DNA of 33,054 bases from Acidimicrobiaceae bacterium. GTDB taxonomy: Bacteria > Actinomycetota > Acidimicrobiia > Acidimicrobiales > RAAP-2. Positions 29,883-33,054 of the stretch are shown here, in pieces. The translations under genes and the position numbers were made by a program. How positions within the stretch are numbered: the first letter of the stretch is position 1; each line of letters starts with the position of its first letter. The DNA is taken from positions 1 to 33,054 of the forward strand of contig DAHUYA010000140.1 in assembly GCA_027315445.1 (NCBI GenBank). Reading direction: 5' to 3'. The notes beneath the pieces were generated by a model. That model was not told where the DNA came from. It saw only the letters and a program-made list of their open reading frames with translations, and searched no databases.

Positions 29883-30845
29883 GTGCCGACCGCACCGCTC
29901 TCCACCGGCGCTGAGGAGTACCTGTCGTGGTTGGCCGTCGAGCGGGGCAGGTCGGCCAACACGCTCGCCGCCTACCGCCGTGACCTCCGGGCCTACGAGG
30001 CCCACCTGACCGACCACCGGCGGACCGCGCTCGACGCGGGCCCCGAGGATGTCGAGGCCTTCCTCGCCCGCCGCCGACAACAGGGGCACCACCCGGCGTC
30101 GGTCGCCCGGGCCGCCTCGGTCGTGCGCGGCCTCCACCGTTTCCTCCTCGACGAGGGCATGGCCAATGCCGACCCGACGGCCGACCTCGAGGGGGTGCGG
30201 ACGACTCGGCGCCTCCCCAAGGCGATCAGTGAGCAGGAGGTGGGCCGCCTGCTCGAGTCGGTGGTGGGTGACCACCCGCTCGCCAAGCGGGACCGCGCCC
30301 TGCTCGAGCTCCTCTACGCCACCGGCGCCCGGGTCTCCGAGGCGGTCGGCCTGCAGCTGGTCGACCTGGCCGAGCTGGCCTCGGTGGCGCCGGAGGGGGT
30401 CGGCCTGGTCCGGCTGTACGGAAAGGGCGCCAAGGAGCGGCTGGTCCCCCTCGGGCACCATGCGGCGCTCGCCCTGGCCGAATGGCTGGGCCCGGGTGGG
30501 CGGCCGCTTCTCGTGCCAGACCGGTGGCGCCGGCGCGGTGACGCCGAGGCCGTGTTCCTCAACACCCGGGGGGGTCGGCTGACCCGGCAGGGCGCCTTCG
30601 AGATCCTGCGCCGCCACGCCGTTCGGGCCGGCCTGGGCGACGGGGTGAGCCCGCACGTGCTGCGCCACTCGTGCGCAACCCACATGCTCGCCCACGGCGC
30701 CGACATCCGGGTGGTGCAGGAGCTGCTCGGCCACGTCTCGATCGCCACCACCCAGCTCTACACGAAGGTCTCGGCCGACCACCTGCGGGCTGCCTACGAG
30801 GCGGCCCATCCGCGCGCCGGGCAGGCGAGCGCGGCGGCTGTCTGA
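29883..30845 (+). CDS. xerD: Tyrosine recombinase XerD
   Basis: YLSWLAVERGRSANTLAAYRRDL; ATGARVSEAVGL; HVLRHSCATHMLAHGADIRVVQELLGHVSIATTQLYTKV. Confidence 0.95.
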   Translation: MPTAPLSTGAEEYLSWLAVERGRSANTLAAYRRDLRAYEAHLTDHRRTALDAGPEDVEAFLARRRQQGHHPASVARAASVVRGLHRFLLDEGMANADPTADLEGVRTTRRLPKAISEQEVGRLLESVVGDHPLAKRDRALLELLYATGARVSEAVGLQLVDLAELASVAPEGVGLVRLYGKGAKERLVPLGHHAALALAEWLGPGGRPLLVPDRWRRRGDAEAVFLNTRGGRLTRQGAFEILRRHAVRAGLGDGVSPHVLRHSCATHMLAHGADIRVVQELLGHVSIATTQLYTKVSADHLRAAYEAAHPRAGQASAAAV

Positions 30846-30903
30846 CCTGCGTCCGCGGCGTTTTCGGACCCCGGATGCACCGGGAACATCTAGGCTGGTC
30901 GAC

Positions 30904-31257
30904 ATGGCAAACGACGCCCCCGCCACCGGCCCCGCGGCGGTCGACTACGGCCAGCTGCTGGCCGAGGAGCAAGCTTCGCTCCGACACCAGCTGGCGGAAC
31001 TGGGGTTCGGGGAGTCGGGTGGTCTCAAGTACGACCCGAACTTCGCCGACTCGAGCCAGGTGACGGCGGAGCGCGGGGAGGCCGAGGCCCTAGCCGGCGA
31101 GCTGAACGACACCCTGGCCGAGGTCGAGGCGGCCCTTCGCAGGCTGGCAGACGGCACCTACGGGCTGTGCGAGCGGTGCGGACAGCCGATCGCCCCGGCG
31201 CGTCTCGAGGCGATGCCGGCCGCTCGGCTCTGCATCAGCTGCGCCGCCGCGCGGTAG
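30904..31257 (+). CDS. TraR/DksA-type C4 zinc finger protein
   Basis: ALRRLADGTYGLCERCGQPIAPARLEAMPAARLCISCAA. Confidence 0.92.
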   Translation: MANDAPATGPAAVDYGQLLAEEQASLRHQLAELGFGESGGLKYDPNFADSSQVTAERGEAEALAGELNDTLAEVEAALRRLADGTYGLCERCGQPIAPARLEAMPAARLCISCAAAR

Positions 31258-31264
31258 CAGGCCG

Positions 31265-32209
31265 GTGACCGACCCGGGTCAGGGCTGGCCGCCCCCCTCG
31301 GGGCCGCCCGGGCGACCCCCCGGGCGTGGCTGGCCCCCTCCACACGGCAACCCGCCGCAGGGCTCCTCGTCGGGGCCCCAGGGCGGGGCCGGGCAGGGCT
31401 GGCCGCCCCCCTACGGGGGGCCCACCAACGGGAACGGCGGCCGCTGGGGCGGGCCACCGCCACAGCCGCCGAGGCGCCCGGTGGGCGGGAGCCCCCGCTC
31501 CGCCGTCTGGGTGATCGCCGCCCTGGCCGTCGTCCTGATCCTGGCCCGCACCCACCGCATCTCGAGCTTCGAGATCGTCCTCTTCTGCGTGATCGTCCCC
31601 TCGATCATCCTCCACGAGATCAGCCACGGCTGGGTGGCGCTGGCCTTCGGCGACGACACCGCCAAGCGGGCCGGGCGGCTCAGCCTCAACCCGCTGGTGC
31701 ACGTGGACCTCGTGGGGACCATCATCGTGCCGGCCCTGATGGCGCTCAGCGGCTACGGCTTCTTCGGCTGGGCCAAGCCGGTCCCGGTCAACGTGTCGAG
31801 GCTCCGCCACCCCCGCAACGAGGGGGTGCTGGTGTCGCTGGCCGGGCCGCTCACCAACGCGGTCCTGGCGGCGGTGGCCGCGGTCCTGTTCCGGGCGGTC
31901 GGCGGGGTCCACTCGTTGGACGCCCAGGGCAACTTCACGTCCCTCGGCCCCGAGATCCTGTTCCTCCTCGGGTTGGCCAACGTGGTGCTGGCGGTGTTCA
32001 ACATGATCCCGATCCCGCCGCTCGACGGCTCGGTGCTGCTCGAGCGCATGCTGCCCAGGGCCTGGTGGCCGGGCTACCTGCGGATCCGCCAGTACACGAT
32101 GCCGCTGGTGATCATCCTGGTCATCGTGAACTTCTACCTGAACCCCGGCCCGATCACCTGGCTGTTCGAGCGCATCCAGAGCTGGTGGCTCCACGTGGTC
32201 GGCTTCTGA
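31265..32209 (+). CDS. Site-2 protease family (M50) membrane metalloprotease with Pro/Gly-rich N-terminus
   Basis: HEISHGW zinc motif, FGWAKPVPVN, NMIPIPPLDGSVLL; multiple TMs. Confidence 0.93.
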   Translation: MTDPGQGWPPPSGPPGRPPGRGWPPPHGNPPQGSSSGPQGGAGQGWPPPYGGPTNGNGGRWGGPPPQPPRRPVGGSPRSAVWVIAALAVVLILARTHRISSFEIVLFCVIVPSIILHEISHGWVALAFGDDTAKRAGRLSLNPLVHVDLVGTIIVPALMALSGYGFFGWAKPVPVNVSRLRHPRNEGVLVSLAGPLTNAVLAAVAAVLFRAVGGVHSLDAQGNFTSLGPEILFLLGLANVVLAVFNMIPIPPLDGSVLLERMLPRAWWPGYLRIRQYTMPLVIILVIVNFYLNPGPITWLFERIQSWWLHVVGF

Positions 32210-32302
32210 GGCTGTCGGCGTCTGAGGCTGTCGGCCCCGGCTCCCGGCGTCCCCGCGACCCACGCGCCCGAGGGAGGTCGGCCCGGCCGGCGGGCCGAGG
32301 GC

Positions 32303-33054
32303 TCAGCCCGGGGGGAGCAGCCCCGTGGCGTCTGCCGCCCGCTCGTAGGTGTACGCCGCCAGACCCCGGGCCCGCACGGCCCCCCGGTCGAGCACCGCCC
32401 GCACCGAGCCCGGGTCCTCCGACAGCGCAAGGTGGCGCTCGCGGACCGGCCGCAGCAGCTCCACCAGCGCCTCGGCCACGTCCCGCTTCAGGTCGCCGTA
32501 GCGCTCGTAGCCCTTGGCCACGTCCTCGGCGGTCCGGTCGGTGGCCGCGGCCAGTAGGTCGAGCAGGTTCGCCAGACCGGGCTTGCCCGCCGGGTCGTAG
32601 CGCATCTCGCCGTCGGTGTCGGTCACCGCCTTGCGGACCTTGCGCTCGATCTCCGCCGGGTCGTCGAGCACCCCGATCGTCCCCAAGGGGGACTCCACCG
32701 ACTTGGACATCTTGCGCTCGGGGTGCTGCAGGTCCATCACGCGGGCACCGTGGGCGGGGACCTCGGCCTCGGGCACGGTGAACAGCTCGCCGTAGCGGTT
32801 GTTGAACCGGATGGCCAGCTCGCGGGCCAGCTCGAGGTGCTGGCGCTGGTCCTCGCCGACCGGGACGCGGTCGGCCTGGTAGAGCAGGATGTCGGCGGCC
32901 ATCAGCACCGGGTAGGTGAAGAGGCCGACCCGCACCGATTCCTGGCTCCGCCCCTTGTCCTTGAACTGGGTCATCCGGCGCAGCTCGCCCATGGTGGCCG
33001 AGCACTCCAGCAGCCAGGCCAGTCGGGGGTGCTCGGGGACGTGGCTCTGCACGA
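32303..33054 (-). CDS. trpS: Tryptophanyl-tRNA synthetase, C-terminal part (5' end beyond the window)
   Basis: LFTYPVLMAADILLYQADRVPVGEDQRQHLELAREL, KMSKS motif, TDTDGEMRYDPAGKPGLANLL. Confidence 0.95.
   Translation of the reverse strand, partial: VQSHVPEHPRLAWLLECSATMGELRRMTQFKDKGRSQESVRVGLFTYPVLMAADILLYQADRVPVGEDQRQHLELARELAIRFNNRYGELFTVPEAEVPAHGARVMDLQHPERKMSKSVESPLGTIGVLDDPAEIERKVRKAVTDTDGEMRYDPAGKPGLANLLDLLAAATDRTAEDVAKGYERYGDLKRDVAEALVELLRPVRERHLALSEDPGSVRAVLDRGAVRARGLAAYTYERAADATGLLPPG

Noticed and set aside
29883-30845. Tyrosine recombinase as evidence of an integrated mobile element
   Set aside because: Sequence and neighbourhood fit housekeeping XerD (next to pyrG/NUDIX); no att sites, phage or conjugation genes nearby

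Overview
High-GC window, actinobacterial in style (probably Acidimicrobiia-like), about 31 protein-coding genes and no recognisable tRNA, rRNA, CRISPR, IS element or prophage. Contents in order: a Tat-exported molybdopterin oxidoreductase with an FdnI-type cytochrome b; a PhyH-family dioxygenase; two acyl-CoA dehydrogenases; a xylose/ribose-type ABC transporter; MFS, RidA and aldo/keto reductase genes; a large sulfatase; an MptB-like glycosyltransferase interrupted by one in-frame amber codon; YceH and DUF3151 genes; a second carbohydrate ABC operon; then a housekeeping block (HAD-IIA phosphatase, phasin-like protein with a Lys/Ala/Pro tail, tlyA, NAD kinase, recN, pyrG, NUDIX, xerD, DksA/TraR zinc finger, M50 protease, trpS partial). 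I see no convincing undescribed multi-gene system. The most useful observations are: (i) the single TAG splitting the glycosyltransferase; (ii) a recurrent TANNNT-type -10 motif placed 6-7 nt before the start codon of at least seven genes, which predicts leaderless mRNAs; (iii) a 16-bp-stem hairpin between the binding-protein and ATPase genes of the first ABC operon; (iv) short tandem repeats that include the stop codon of three genes; (v) a tlyA reading frame whose conserved N-terminus is only reachable from a CTG overlapping the upstream TGA. All calls come from reading the sequence; no database search was run.
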